Assembly: GCA_964631565.1 (NCBI GenBank)
Contig: CAZVYJ010000004.1
Coordinates: forward strand, 27,555 to 91,554
DNA: 64,000 nucleotides
From: CAZVYJ01 sp964631565
GTDB lineage: Bacteria; Planctomycetota; Phycisphaerae; SM23-33
Direction: 5' to 3'
Part shown: one piece after another, positions 1-10,325 of the stretch
How positions within the stretch are numbered: position 1 is the first letter of the stretch
Layout of the letters: each line of letters starts with the position of its first letter
Position numbers and translations under genes: made by a program
The notes under the pieces: generated by a model
Database searches by the model: none
What the model was told of the DNA's origin: nothing
The model's input: the letters and a program-made list of their open reading frames with translations, nothing else

Positions 1-1772
1 ATCGGAGCATTGGGGTCGGACGGGAACATCAGCAGCACGGACGCATCCGCATCGTTTTGCTGCGGATTGTTTGCTGTGTATTCGGTAACGCAGAGCGATC
101 GCTCGCGGAACCAGTCGGGCGAGCCTTCTGGCGATTTGTCATCGAACGGCGCGACGCATGTCCGCTGACGGTAGACGAGGTTGTCCTGCTTGACCGTCAT
201 TATCGGGATCGGCCGCCACCCGCCCTGCAGCTCGTGCGAGCACGACTGCTGCGGCATCTTGCTGCCGAAGTGCACGTTCATCCGGCCGAGCATCGAGCCG
301 TCGTCGAGTATGGTGAACTTGTTGTTGTCGCAGCAGAGCGAGAGCATCATCGGTCCGCGGTCCTGGATTGGGTTGTGGGTTTTTTCCATCGCCTGGGCGA
401 AGGTCTGGTCCGGCATTTCGCGGACGCGCTGGAGTACGGTTTTGCGGCCGGCTGTTTCGGCGAGATATTCCTTGAGAGTCACCGGCTGCGGAACGCGGGT
501 TACGAAAACCCCGGCGTGCGGCACGTAAACGCAGTCGTTCTTCACCGCGTCTATCACCGCTACGCCGAACTCGCCGTCCGGAACGCCGATGCGGATGACC
601 GTCCGCTGCCTGGATATGCCGCTGGTGCTGTAGCTCGCCTTTATCTGCAGCGGCTTGCTCATGTCCCATGTTCGTTTGCGAACGGATTCGCCGGTTTTTC
701 CTTCGAGCAGGCTGCCGTTGAAAATTTCGACGGGCACGACCGCCGCGGTTTTCGGATCGACGGCCTCAAATCGCAGCTCAGCGATTTCCGATTTGAACGA
801 AGAATATTCCCATGCGTGGAAACCCCTGATTACGATCGGTTTTTTCGATGGCGGCAGCTGCCACCGAATCTGCCCCGCGCCGGTCTGGCTTTCCGTGCAT
901 TTGGGGTCAATAAGCCATGTGATGGTGTCACGGTTGACATAGCACTTCGCCGGCAGTTCCACCCATCCGTTCTGGCCCTCGCCCTGAAGCTTGATGTCGG
1001 CCGGCTTGGGCATGTCAGCGGCGTCGGCGAACCGCAGCGTGACGCGGCGGAGGAATTTGATGTCGTTCCACGCCATGCCGACCCATGTCGGGCGGTCTGC
1101 CTTTGACGGCACGCGATAGCCGGACCCGTCAGCTTTTTTTGAAAGCAGCTTGAAGGCCGCCTCGTCGGCCGGATCGGTCGTGAAAATTCGTGCGGATGTT
1201 CCGACGTCGTCGGGCGGCAGCGCAACAGCCTTCGGCGGCGTGGCGCTCTTCGTCAGCCGCGCGTCCGCCCAGTCGGCCATGTCGAATCCGATGCCGTCGC
1301 CGGCGTCAGTCGCTACCAGCAGCAGCTCAGCCGCCCCTTTGACCGGAACGTTTACTTTTTTCGCCGCCTGGCCGCCGCGCATAACGCCGCTGTCGAATAC
1401 TTCCTTACCGTCAACGACAATCTTGAAGATTACCGAACCGGTATCAACCGCCGCGGTCGTCAGGCCGACTTCGGCTTCGAAAGTGTCGTACTCGCCGGCG
1501 AGGTCGACGTATATTCTTCCGTTGGCGTGGCCGCCGAGCCCCTTGGCGTATTCCTTGTCGCCTATGATAAGTTTCGGCGCGGGGGCGTTGTCGGGTTTTA
1601 CCGACGTGTTCAGGCCGAGCGAACCCCAGTCCTGCACGCTCCAAAGGCGGTCGGCCAGCGTGTCGGCTATGTATTCCGTTTTCGGAGACTGCTCGGCTGC
1701 AAAGAGCTGAAACGCCGCCGCTGCAAAAGACACCATGCTCATCAATACCGATATGCGGATTATTCGGACCAT
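1..1772 (-). CDS. NPCBM-domain secreted protein, 3' end cut off by the window edge
   Basis: The minus-strand frame is open for 590 codons and runs off the left edge. An N-terminal hydrophobic stretch (about residues 4-25, ending AFQLFAAEQ) looks like a Sec signal peptide. Residues of about 35-180 resemble the NPCBM (novel putative carbohydrate-binding module) fold, with a conserved-looking KGLGGHANG segment and the pattern VIFKIVVDGKEVFDSGVM. After it come beta-rich segments I do not recognise. NPCBM domains usually sit beside glycoside hydrolase or peptidase domains, so the catalytic part, if any, may lie beyond the edge. The ATG at 1772 is chosen because it starts the signal peptide; a purine-rich AGAAAGG lies about 12 bases upstream. 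It follows the flagellar operon in the same direction with a gap of about 220 bases, so it may be a separate unit. Confidence 0.75.
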   Translation of the reverse strand, partial: MVRIIRISVLMSMVSFAAAAFQLFAAEQSPKTEYIADTLADRLWSVQDWGSLGLNTSVKPDNAPAPKLIIGDKEYAKGLGGHANGRIYVDLAGEYDTFEAEVGLTTAAVDTGSVIFKIVVDGKEVFDSGVMRGGQAAKKVNVPVKGAAELLLVATDAGDGIGFDMADWADARLTKSATPPKAVALPPDDVGTSARIFTTDPADEAAFKLLSKKADGSGYRVPSKADRPTWVGMAWNDIKFLRRVTLRFADAADMPKPADIKLQGEGQNGWVELPAKCYVNRDTITWLIDPKCTESQTGAGQIRWQLPPSKKPIVIRGFHAWEYSSFKSEIAELRFEAVDPKTAAVVPVEIFNGSLLEGKTGESVRKRTWDMSKPLQIKASYSTSGISRQRTVIRIGVPDGEFGVAVIDAVKNDCVYVPHAGVFVTRVPQPVTLKEYLAETAGRKTVLQRVREMPDQTFAQAMEKTHNPIQDRGPMMLSLCCDNNKFTILDDGSMLGRMNVHFGSKMPQQSCSHELQGGWRPIPIMTVKQDNLVYRQRTCVAPFDDKSPEGSPDWFRERSLCVTEYTANNPQQNDADASVLLMFPSDPNAP

Positions 1773-1994
1773 GTCTGAACTCAACCTTTCTGCCCGGCAG
1801 TTTCATGTCATGCCATCTGCCGATAGACACCGGCAATCATTGAACACAAGTTTATTACAGACAGGCTGACATCGTTTCCAGTTTTTCCGGTGGGATTGAG
1901 AAAATAATTGCTATTCCGGAAGCGATGGAATGGCGGGAGGGTTAATTCAGTCTGTCACTGAAGAATGTCAGCCGATTGGTTTGGGTATGAATTA

Positions 1995-2282
1995 TTACTG
2001 TCCCAGATTGAAAATGGCTTCTGCTGCGCGTTGTGCGGCTTCGGGGGTGTCAAGCAGACCGGATTCGATCAGTTTTTTAGCTTCGGCGACGGCGGCGGCG
2101 TTGACTTCATCCGAGGCGTTCGCCTGCCTGATATAATCGGTGCTGATGGATTTCAGTTCCACATCCAGCGAAACGGTTTCGTTCTTTGGCGCGGGCGTTT
2201 CGGCGACGGTCTTCCGCGGGGCCTGCGGCTTGCCGCCGGGAAGGCCTTGTGCTCCGATTCCATCTGGTCCGTTTATATGCAT
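1995..2282 (-). CDS. flgM: FlgM-like anti-sigma-28 factor candidate
   Basis: This 95-residue protein has the size of FlgM, the anti-sigma factor that holds FliA inactive until the hook is finished. The N-terminal half is glycine/proline rich and probably disordered. The C-terminal half (about residues 60-95) reads as two amphipathic helices, with VNAAAVAEAKKLIESGLL followed by EAAQRAAEAIFNLG, matching the usual FlgM pattern of a helix, a short turn and a helix starting with an A/E-rich block. Its place as last gene of the operon that encodes fliA supports the call. A clear AGGAG lies ahead of the ATG. Sequence similarity is weak, so a different small flagellar protein is possible. Confidence 0.55.
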   Translation of the reverse strand: MHINGPDGIGAQGLPGGKPQAPRKTVAETPAPKNETVSLDVELKSISTDYIRQANASDEVNAAAVAEAKKLIESGLLDTPEAAQRAAEAIFNLGQ

Positions 2283-2424
2283 CGCTATTACTCCTCACCC
2301 CTGATTGTCGTCGATTTAACCGAATCCTTAAGTCTTTTCATAAGAATCTTTTCGAGATTTTTTAAAAGGTATTCGGGCATATGCCGGATTTTTTATAGGG
2401 TAATATCCTTATTGCAAATCTGCA

Positions 2425-3087
2425 CTATTTAATTTTTTCTGCTGGTGGCGGCGGTACAAGGGTTTCGGCTGCCTCGTAAGCGACATATTTGAGGAATGCC
2501 CTGGGGCTCATAATAGCCAGTTCCCAGTCTACAGGTTCGTAGCGGTCTTTTATGATTTCGCCGAAGTATTTCTTGATTCGTTCCTCGGTCCGTTTGTCAG
2601 TGGTGTCCCACACGTGGTCTACCGCCCAGACAAGGCTGCCCTGCCTGAGGTCGAGCAGCTGCAGGTACAGACCTATCATCATTCTCGGGTAGGGCTGGAA
2701 TCTGTCGACCCGCCCAATCAGGATCGCGTCGCATTTGAGTGTTTTGCTCATAGCGGCGAGTTCGTCGAATGTATAGGCGTGGCTTTTGCTTAAATTCAGG
2801 TCCTGGCAGATCGCGTCGGTTCGTTTTATCACCTCGATATGAAAGAGCTTTTTATTCTGGATAGCCTGCAGCATTGCGTTAGTGGCTTCTTCAGCGATTC
2901 TGGGGTTTTCGTTATCTTTGGCGAATTCGATAAACACAACCCGATTGACATCCCTCGTACCGTTCGGGCGAAGGTAGTAGCCGATTGCCTCTGCAGGCGT
3001 TTGCGGCTTTGTGCAGCCCGTTACAGCCGCAGCTGTCGCCAGGCTGATCAGCATCGCGGATATTCTGTTAACCTTGCGAAGTGGCAC
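2425..3087 (-). CDS. flagellar-locus lipoprotein, possible CsgG/LpoB-like fold
   Basis: Residues 1-25 form a lipoprotein signal with lipobox VTGC, so the mature protein should be lipid-anchored facing the periplasm. The remaining roughly 195 residues contain a VVFIEFAKDNENPRIAEE start and an LKCDAILIGRVDRF core. This pattern, an early strand, a conserved asparagine and later a 'DAILIGRV' strand, recalls the anticodon-binding-like domain of CsgG, LpoB and FlgT-type proteins. I cannot assign a function beyond a possible outer-membrane or basal-body accessory role. Its start overlaps the stop of the preceding coiled-coil lipoprotein gene by 20 bases, so the two are probably translationally coupled. 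Confidence 0.75.
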   Translation of the reverse strand: MPLRKVNRISAMLISLATAAAVTGCTKPQTPAEAIGYYLRPNGTRDVNRVVFIEFAKDNENPRIAEEATNAMLQAIQNKKLFHIEVIKRTDAICQDLNLSKSHAYTFDELAAMSKTLKCDAILIGRVDRFQPYPRMMIGLYLQLLDLRQGSLVWAVDHVWDTTDKRTEERIKKYFGEIIKDRYEPVDWELAIMSPRAFLKYVAYEAAETLVPPPPAEKIK

Positions 3088-3703
3088 TGGATTCTTCCTT
3101 TTCGGATTCGACCGGCTGTTCGGCAGCAGCTGGCTTGGCGGACTTCTCGACTACCGGCTTGGCGGGCTGTTCGGCAGGAGCAGAAGTTGAAATCTCCGGG
3201 GCCTCGGCTCCGAGGAGCTTGAGAATTCTGGCGATGCTTTCAAGTTCCAGCTGCTGGGCCTTGCGCATTTCCTCGCGGAAGCCGAGAACATCTTTTTTCC
3301 ATTTTGTTATGTCCTGGCGGGCGGCAATAAGTTCTGAATTGGCGTCGGACAGTTCACGTTCCTGCTGTTTCATCTGCGCCCGGAGTTCGACCAGTTCAAG
3401 CTCCTGCTTTTGCACCTGATCTTTCAACTTTGCACATTCGTTCTGCATGGCTGTGAGCCTGTCGACGGCTTCGGAATATTTTTCCGACCAGACCAAGGCG
3501 CTTTCCACGGCGCTTCCGGCGTTCTTGTCGCCCTGCACGGCGGCCTTGCTCAGATATTCGGATTCACCGGCCTGCTGTGGTTCCGATGCAGGAGCGGTAT
3601 TGCGGGACGTCTCCATTCCAGGCGTGTTGAATCCCAGGCAGCCCCCAAGAATCGCAGCGGTAATCAGCATGACGGTAATTATCGTTAATGTGCGCATTTG
3701 CAT
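3068..3703 (-). CDS. coiled-coil lipoprotein of the flagellar locus
   Basis: A 211-residue lipoprotein: hydrophobic N-terminus with lipobox ILGGC near residue 22. A heptad-like, E/Q/K-rich coiled coil extends from about residue 75 to 150 (MQNECAKLKDQVQKQELELV and following). The C-terminal 50 residues are rich in A, P, E, K and S and probably disordered. It overlaps the downstream lipoprotein gene by 20 bases, which suggests that the two are made together. No enzymatic motif is visible. A role as a periplasmic spacer or scaffold near the motor is a guess from location only. Confidence 0.75.
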   Translation of the reverse strand: MQMRTLTIITVMLITAAILGGCLGFNTPGMETSRNTAPASEPQQAGESEYLSKAAVQGDKNAGSAVESALVWSEKYSEAVDRLTAMQNECAKLKDQVQKQELELVELRAQMKQQERELSDANSELIAARQDITKWKKDVLGFREEMRKAQQLELESIARILKLLGAEAPEISTSAPAEQPAKPVVEKSAKPAAAEQPVESEKEESSATSQG

Positions 3704-3714
3704 CTCCTTGTCGT

Positions 3715-3918
3715 TTATTGTTTGCCATATGTGCAGTTGAGGTACATTTTGTTTCCGCAGGCGCAGGTTATCTCGATAACCGCTTTTCCATCGGCTTGTT
3801 CTACAATGCGTGCGCCGCCCTGACCGGAAGTTCGGGCTGCGGACTGAACGCCGCCGAGCGGACGGGGCTGACCCTGTTTGACGAGGTGTTTCTTCAGTAC
3901 TCCGGGTGTTTGTTCCAT
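3715..3918 (-). CDS. mini-protein with C-terminal cysteine cluster
   Basis: A small protein of about 67 residues ending in ITCACGNKMYLNCTYGKQ. The CxC pair plus a third cysteine resembles half of a zinc ribbon, so metal binding or dimerisation through metal is plausible. The N-terminal half is basic and glycine rich. I chose the ATG at 3918 (AAGGA about 9 bases upstream); an in-frame GTG at 3945 with its own GAGG would add 9 residues. It sits between fliA and the two lipoprotein genes, in the same direction and closely spaced. I do not recognise the family. Confidence 0.6.
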   Translation of the reverse strand: MEQTPGVLKKHLVKQGQPRPLGGVQSAARTSGQGGARIVEQADGKAVIEITCACGNKMYLNCTYGKQ

Positions 3919-3951
3919 ATTTTCAAATCCTTGTGCGGCAGTCACGCGGCC

Positions 3952-4161
3952 TCAGGCAAGATGATCCACCGCGTGGTCGTCGTCCTCGTACTTTGCCTGT
4001 GGTGTTTTCTTTTCCTTTGACGAGTCGTTTTCGCCCGGGCTGTCTTTTTGCTTATGGTGTTTGCCATGCTCGTTTTTCGACTTGCCGCCGTCGCGCGAAA
4101 CAAATACTCGCGCGTCAATTTTACTGGTTCCCTGAACCTGGTAATCAGACGCGCCTATCAT
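3952..4161 (-). CDS. small, highly charged hydrophilic protein after fliA
   Basis: A 69-residue protein whose start codon overlaps the fliA stop as ATGA, which argues for real, coupled translation. The first 25 residues look folded (IGASDYQVQGTSKIDARVFV). The rest is dominated by K, E, D, H and S and is probably disordered. No known domain is visible. With the mini-protein next to it, it forms part of an unassigned set of small genes downstream of the sigma-28 gene. Confidence 0.6.
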   Translation of the reverse strand: MIGASDYQVQGTSKIDARVFVSRDGGKSKNEHGKHHKQKDSPGENDSSKEKKTPQAKYEDDDHAVDHLA

Positions 4162-4940
4162 GGTTTATTCCCCAGTTTCATCCCGAGCTTGAACAGCGCA
4201 CTTGCATGCAGCTGGCTCACTCGTGATTCCGTTATGCCGAGAACTTCGGCGGTTTCCTTCATTGTCAGATCACGCTCGTAATAGAGCAGCAGAATGGTCC
4301 GATCGCGCTTCGGCAGCGACATGATTGCTTCGGTTAATTTCTGAAGCATTTCCTTTCGTTCGACTTCGTCGGTCGGCGAAGCTGTGTTGCTCGCACGCAG
4401 GAACATGCCTATTGAAGGCTTCTCGTCGCTCATCTCGTTTATGGAGAGGAAATTCTGCTTTCTCGCGTCAGCCAGAGTCTTGTACATCTGATCGAGAGGC
4501 ACATCCGCCTGGGCGGCGAGTTCGTCGTCTGTAGGCGGCCGGCCCTGCTCTGCGACGAACTGCCTGTACGCCTCGCGGACCGCGCGAATCTGGCTGTGCG
4601 AGGCGGCGGGAATCGCGGAGCGGCCTCGCAGCTCATCGATAACGGCGCCCTTGATGCGGATATAAGCGTAGGTTTTGAATTCGACGCCTTTGGATGCGTC
4701 GAATCGCCGGGCTGCCTTAACCAGACCCAGTGTGCCGGCAGAGATCAGGTCTTCCATGTCGCTGGTGTAAGAAACCTGCGACGCGACCTTTTGTACTATG
4801 TGGCGGACGAGCGGCAGGTATTCCATTATCCATTTGTGCTCGTCGGCCTCGCGCGATTCAGTCGCATAGGCCTGGCGGGCTTTCGCCACCAGCGACCTGG
4901 ACGGAACATGGGTTTCTGTATGTTCGGTTTCCGTATCCAA
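4158..4940 (-). CDS. fliA: flagellar RNA polymerase sigma factor FliA (sigma-28)
   Basis: A 260-residue sigma-70-family factor of the FliA/WhiG group, which directs transcription of late flagellar and chemotaxis genes. Region 2 spans about residues 40-110, with the typical MEDLISAGTLGLVKAARRFD and FKTYAYIRIKGAVIDELR segments. Region 3 follows (GRPPTDDELA). Region 4 ends the protein with LPKRDRTILLLYYERDLTMK and the recognition-helix stretch LGITESRVSQLHASAL. The length is normal for the family. It lies after flhA with one small membrane protein gene between, in the arrangement common for flagellar operons, but no flhF or flhG lies between flhA and fliA here. Confidence 0.95.
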   Translation of the reverse strand: MDTETEHTETHVPSRSLVAKARQAYATESREADEHKWIMEYLPLVRHIVQKVASQVSYTSDMEDLISAGTLGLVKAARRFDASKGVEFKTYAYIRIKGAVIDELRGRSAIPAASHSQIRAVREAYRQFVAEQGRPPTDDELAAQADVPLDQMYKTLADARKQNFLSINEMSDEKPSIGMFLRASNTASPTDEVERKEMLQKLTEAIMSLPKRDRTILLLYYERDLTMKETAEVLGITESRVSQLHASALFKLGMKLGNKP

Positions 4941-4951
4941 CTATAAGGCCT

Positions 4952-5161
4952 CTATCGATGATCCCTAAACATGTTCCTGGCTATCGCGTCTGCGATGATG
5001 TTTATCATTATCAGTCCGGCGAACCGGACAAGCAGATACATTATCAGCGCGCCGACAGCGGCTCGTTTGGCACAGGTGAAGGTCGGCACATCGCTGCCCC
5101 ATCCCACAAACGCCAGTGCGAAAAAAACCACCACCGCAATTTTCCATGCAAGCCGTTTCAA
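4952..5161 (-). CDS. small two-helix membrane protein between flhA and fliA
   Basis: A 69-residue protein with two hydrophobic segments, about residues 7-22 and 34-57 (AVGALIMYLLVRFAGLIMIN). It has a basic N-terminus, so both ends are probably cytoplasmic. A single cysteine lies in the loop. It is tightly packed between flhA (23 bases away) and fliA (11 bases away) and reads in the same direction, in the position where flhF/flhG stand in many other bacteria. I do not recognise a family; a membrane accessory of the export gate is only a positional guess. Confidence 0.65.
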   Translation of the reverse strand: MKRLAWKIAVVVFFALAFVGWGSDVPTFTCAKRAAVGALIMYLLVRFAGLIMINIIADAIARNMFRDHR

Positions 5162-5184
5162 ACTTTAGTCCCGCATATTGATCC

Positions 5185-7326
<2,142 letters not shown>

Positions 7327-7330
7327 TCAG

Positions 7331-8416
7331 TTAATTGCCTGCTGCGATTCCAAGCTGTTTCCTGCGAAGCCTGTAGATCATCGCCAGCACCTCGGCCACG
7401 GCTACATACAGGGTTTCAGGTATCACTCCGCCGGGTTCCACGGAGTTGTAAATGGTTCTTGCGAGTTCAGGCCTCTCGACGATCGGAATGTTGTGTTCGC
7501 GGGCGATTTCCTTAATCTTTTCGCACAACAGGTCCGGGCCTTTGGCCACGAGTATCGGGGCGTCCATCTCTCCGGGCGTGTATTTCAATGCGACCGCAAC
7601 GTGCGTCGGGTTGACGATCACCACATCGGCGGCAGGAACTTTCCTGAGCATCCGCTTGCGGGTCATTTCTATCTGGATGCTGCGGATGCGGCTTTTAATC
7701 AGCGGCGAAGCTTCGTACTGCTTTCGCTCCTCTTTCACTTCCTGCTTGGTCATTCGCAGGTCGCGCTTGTATTGCCACTTCTGGTAGAGCAGGTCGGCGC
7801 CGGCGATTACTATCAGCCCTATGGTTACTCTGCCCAAAAGGCCAAACAGCATTTTGCACGTGCAGATCAGCGAACCTTCCGGTGAAGACCAGCAGAGTGC
7901 CATTATTTCATCGAAATGCTCCGACAGGTAGGCGTAGACGATGATGATTATCACCGTGAGCTTGACGAACGAGACGAGCAGCTTCGCCAGGGACTTCAGC
8001 GAAAACAGGTTCTTGAAGCCCTTGATGGGAGAAATTCTTTCAAACTTTACGCTGATTGCCTTGGCTGAAAGCGACCACCCGCTCGAGACGATGCTTGAGA
8101 ATACCGAAGCCGCAAGCCCCACCAGCAGGAACGGCATTATCGCCATCAGGCACGTCATGCCGCAGGTCTGCAGCAGTCTCGCGAAGGAGTTGCTGTCCAT
8201 CGAGCCGCCGTATTTGAAAGTCAGGCCTTCCCTGATTTGCGTGACAAACGTCTGGTAAAGAGTAGGCCCCATCGCGCCGCATGTAAGCAGGAAGATGCCG
8301 ATGATAAGCGCGGAGGGCACTTCCTGGCTTTGCGGCACCTGGCCTTCTTCGCGGGCTTTGCGAAGCCGGTGCGGCGTTGCCTTCTCAGTTCTTTCTTGTG
8401 CTGATTTCTCCGCCAT
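7331..8416 (-). CDS. flhB: flagellar export switch protein FlhB
   Basis: A 361-residue export-apparatus protein with an N-terminal cytoplasmic start (EKATPHRLRKAREEGQ), four membrane segments between residues 30 and 215, and a C-terminal cytoplasmic domain. The autocleavage motif NPTH is intact at residues 269-272 (VIVNPTHVAVALKY). In this family, cleavage between N and P switches export from rod/hook to filament substrates. The typical GPD..AEKIKEIA-like and VERPELAR-like segments follow. It lies 6 bases downstream of fliR and 4 bases upstream of flhA. Confidence 0.97.
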   Translation of the reverse strand: MAEKSAQERTEKATPHRLRKAREEGQVPQSQEVPSALIIGIFLLTCGAMGPTLYQTFVTQIREGLTFKYGGSMDSNSFARLLQTCGMTCLMAIMPFLLVGLAASVFSSIVSSGWSLSAKAISVKFERISPIKGFKNLFSLKSLAKLLVSFVKLTVIIIIVYAYLSEHFDEIMALCWSSPEGSLICTCKMLFGLLGRVTIGLIVIAGADLLYQKWQYKRDLRMTKQEVKEERKQYEASPLIKSRIRSIQIEMTRKRMLRKVPAADVVIVNPTHVAVALKYTPGEMDAPILVAKGPDLLCEKIKEIAREHNIPIVERPELARTIYNSVEPGGVIPETLYVAVAEVLAMIYRLRRKQLGIAAGN

Positions 8417-8422
8417 AGTTTG

Positions 8423-9181
8423 TCAGACCATCAGGTTTCTGGCCATCCATCGAGCCAGTTCGTTCGTCATGGCGTTGAGCGTTGGCATCATCGCCGCTGC
8501 GATGAGCAGGCCGACACCGATTCTCAGCGACAGGCTCATCATCAATATGTCCATTTCCGGCATGATTCTGGCGAGCACACCGAGAATGAACGCAAGTATC
8601 AGAAACGCGGCAATCGCCGGAGCAGCCAGCTGCAATGCGAAATACAGCATGACCACGCCGGCTTCCAGCACGCCGGCAGTCAGGTTCTTTATGTCGGGAA
8701 TCGACGCGGCAGGAAACGCCTTATAGCTGCTCGCTATGATTCTGATAAGCAGCTGATGCCCCCCTATGGTGAGGAAAAACACCGCGAATATCATCTCGAA
8801 CAGGGTGTCCATGGGAGTTACTTCATCGCCGCTGCTGGTGGTCGGATCAAAATCTGCGGCGATTGTCAGGCCCATTTGCTGCCCTGCTATCCTTGCGCCC
8901 TGCAGGACCGCCGAATAAATCAGGTTGGCTGCGATGCCCAGCGCCAGGCCGAACAATATTTCCTGCACAATCAGAATCGCCGCATGGAACGGCTTTATAT
9001 AAGCCAGATATTCCGGCCGGGGCATGACCATCGCCAGCGAAACGGTGACCACGATTGCAATTGCCGCCCGCACGTTCATCGGCAGCGCATGCCAGCTGAA
9101 TATCGGAAGCACGGCGAAGAAGCCCGATATTCTCGCCAGCAGCAGTGCGAAGGGCAGCAGCAAGTCAATCCATGGTTCCAT
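8423..9181 (-). CDS. fliR: flagellar export gate protein FliR
   Basis: A 252-residue integral membrane protein with about six hydrophobic segments. It shows FliR features: LLARISGFFAVLPIFS near the N-terminus, a VQEILFGLALGIAANLIYSA segment, and the highly hydrophobic C-terminal half ending in a short polar tail. FliR forms the export gate with FliP and FliQ. The gene starts 3 bases after the fliQ stop and precedes flhB by 6 bases. Confidence 0.95.
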   Translation of the reverse strand: MEPWIDLLLPFALLLARISGFFAVLPIFSWHALPMNVRAAIAIVVTVSLAMVMPRPEYLAYIKPFHAAILIVQEILFGLALGIAANLIYSAVLQGARIAGQQMGLTIAADFDPTTSSGDEVTPMDTLFEMIFAVFFLTIGGHQLLIRIIASSYKAFPAASIPDIKNLTAGVLEAGVVMLYFALQLAAPAIAAFLILAFILGVLARIMPEMDILMMSLSLRIGVGLLIAAAMMPTLNAMTNELARWMARNLMV

Positions 9182-9184
9182 CAG

Positions 9185-9454
9185 TTATTTTCCCATTGCC
9201 TGAACGTGATTGAAGATTTCCTGCGTAAACCCGACGGTAATCTGCATCATCCACCCCCCGCATATGAGCAAAGTCACTCCGACGGCGGCGATTTTTATCA
9301 CCGTGCCTATAGTCATGTCGCGAATGGATGTTACAGCCTGCAGGATTGCGACCAGCAGGCTGACAGCCATGGTTACGCCAAGAACGGGCGCTGAAAGCAG
9401 AAGCGCCATCTCCAGTGTGCGTTGGCCTATATGTAGTACGAACTCTCCATTCAT
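9185..9454 (-). CDS. fliQ: flagellar export gate protein FliQ
   Basis: An 89-residue protein with two membrane segments (about residues 14-42 and 52-74), the normal size and shape of FliQ. The helix-loop-helix shows LLSAPVLGVTMAVSLLVAIL, then QAVTSIRDMTIGTVIKIAAVG, close to the family pattern Q..T.I.D.T....P+. It sits between fliP and fliR in the canonical order. Confidence 0.95.
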   Translation of the reverse strand: MNGEFVLHIGQRTLEMALLLSAPVLGVTMAVSLLVAILQAVTSIRDMTIGTVIKIAAVGVTLLICGGWMMQITVGFTQEIFNHVQAMGK

Positions 9455-9463
9455 AGCTCACCA

Positions 9464-10285
9464 TCAGTGAAAACTGGACACGAGCGCCTGGGCCAGCAGC
9501 CGCCAGCCATCCACCAGCACGAACAGGACTATCTTGAACGGCAGCGAAACCATTGAAGGAGGCATCATCATCATGCCTGCACTGAGCAGGATACCGGCTA
9601 TCACCAGGTCTATAAGCAGAAACGGAATAAACAGGAGGCAGCCCATCTCGAAGGCTGTGCGGAACTCGCTTATCGCAAATGCCGGTATGGCGACATGCAT
9701 CGGAACCTCGCCAGCCGTGGACGGCTCCGGAGTTCCAGCCAGCTCCAGGAAAAGCGACAGATCGGTTTTACGCGTCTGATGAAGCATGAAGTCCTTCATC
9801 AGGGCGTTGCCTCTTGTGCAGGCATCGTCGAACGGAATTTCGTCGGCAAGATAAGGTTTGACCGCATGTTCGTTAATCTGCGAGAAAGTCGGGGCCATCG
9901 TAAACATCGTCAGAAATATTCCCAGCCCTATGATTGCCACTGTCGGCGGCACGTTCTGCGTCGTAAGCGCCCGCCTGACGAAGCCAAGCACGATAACTAT
10001 TCTGGTAAACGAGGTCGTCATCACCAGGACGCTGGGCAGTACGGCCAGAACCGCAAATACAACAGCCAGCTTGACCGGCGACGACCAGTCCTTGCCGTCT
10101 TTCTGGACCGCGTCCGGCGCGCTTGCCTTTTCTATGACATCAAGCACTTCGCCGACGCTCGGCATCGAGTTTTGATGTTCCCGGGCTTCCGGGGTCTGGC
10201 TGGACTCTTCCTGTCCGAGCGCCGCTGACGTCGGTATCAGAAGCCCCACTGTAAAAATAAAAATTATCACTCGACGTGTTATCAT
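9464..10285 (-). CDS. fliP: flagellar export gate protein FliP
   Basis: A 273-residue FliP, somewhat longer than usual because of a signal peptide (residues 1-25, ending SAALGQ) and a polar stretch before the first gate helix. Family motifs are clear: VMTTSFTRIVIVLGFVRRAL, then the NVPPTVAIIGLGIFLTMFTM segment, a periplasmic loop, and two C-terminal membrane helices with PFLLIDLVIAGILLSAGMMM. FliP assembles with FliQ and FliR into the central export gate. Upstream is fliO. Confidence 0.96.
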   Translation of the reverse strand: MITRRVIIFIFTVGLLIPTSAALGQEESSQTPEAREHQNSMPSVGEVLDVIEKASAPDAVQKDGKDWSSPVKLAVVFAVLAVLPSVLVMTTSFTRIVIVLGFVRRALTTQNVPPTVAIIGLGIFLTMFTMAPTFSQINEHAVKPYLADEIPFDDACTRGNALMKDFMLHQTRKTDLSLFLELAGTPEPSTAGEVPMHVAIPAFAISEFRTAFEMGCLLFIPFLLIDLVIAGILLSAGMMMMPPSMVSLPFKIVLFVLVDGWRLLAQALVSSFH

Positions 10286-10325
10286 GAAGCTGCGATCCGA
10301 CCTCCGTGTCTAATTCGCAGTTCGC

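Noticed and set aside
57..1106. A 349-codon plus-strand frame at the left edge
   Set aside because: The minus-strand frame over the same bases has a signal peptide and NPCBM-like sequence and continues to the edge.
2283..2424. A sigma-28 promoter for the FlgM-like gene
   Set aside because: No TAAA-N15-GCCGATAA-like pair with correct spacing could be found on the minus strand; only the palindrome GGCATATGCC.
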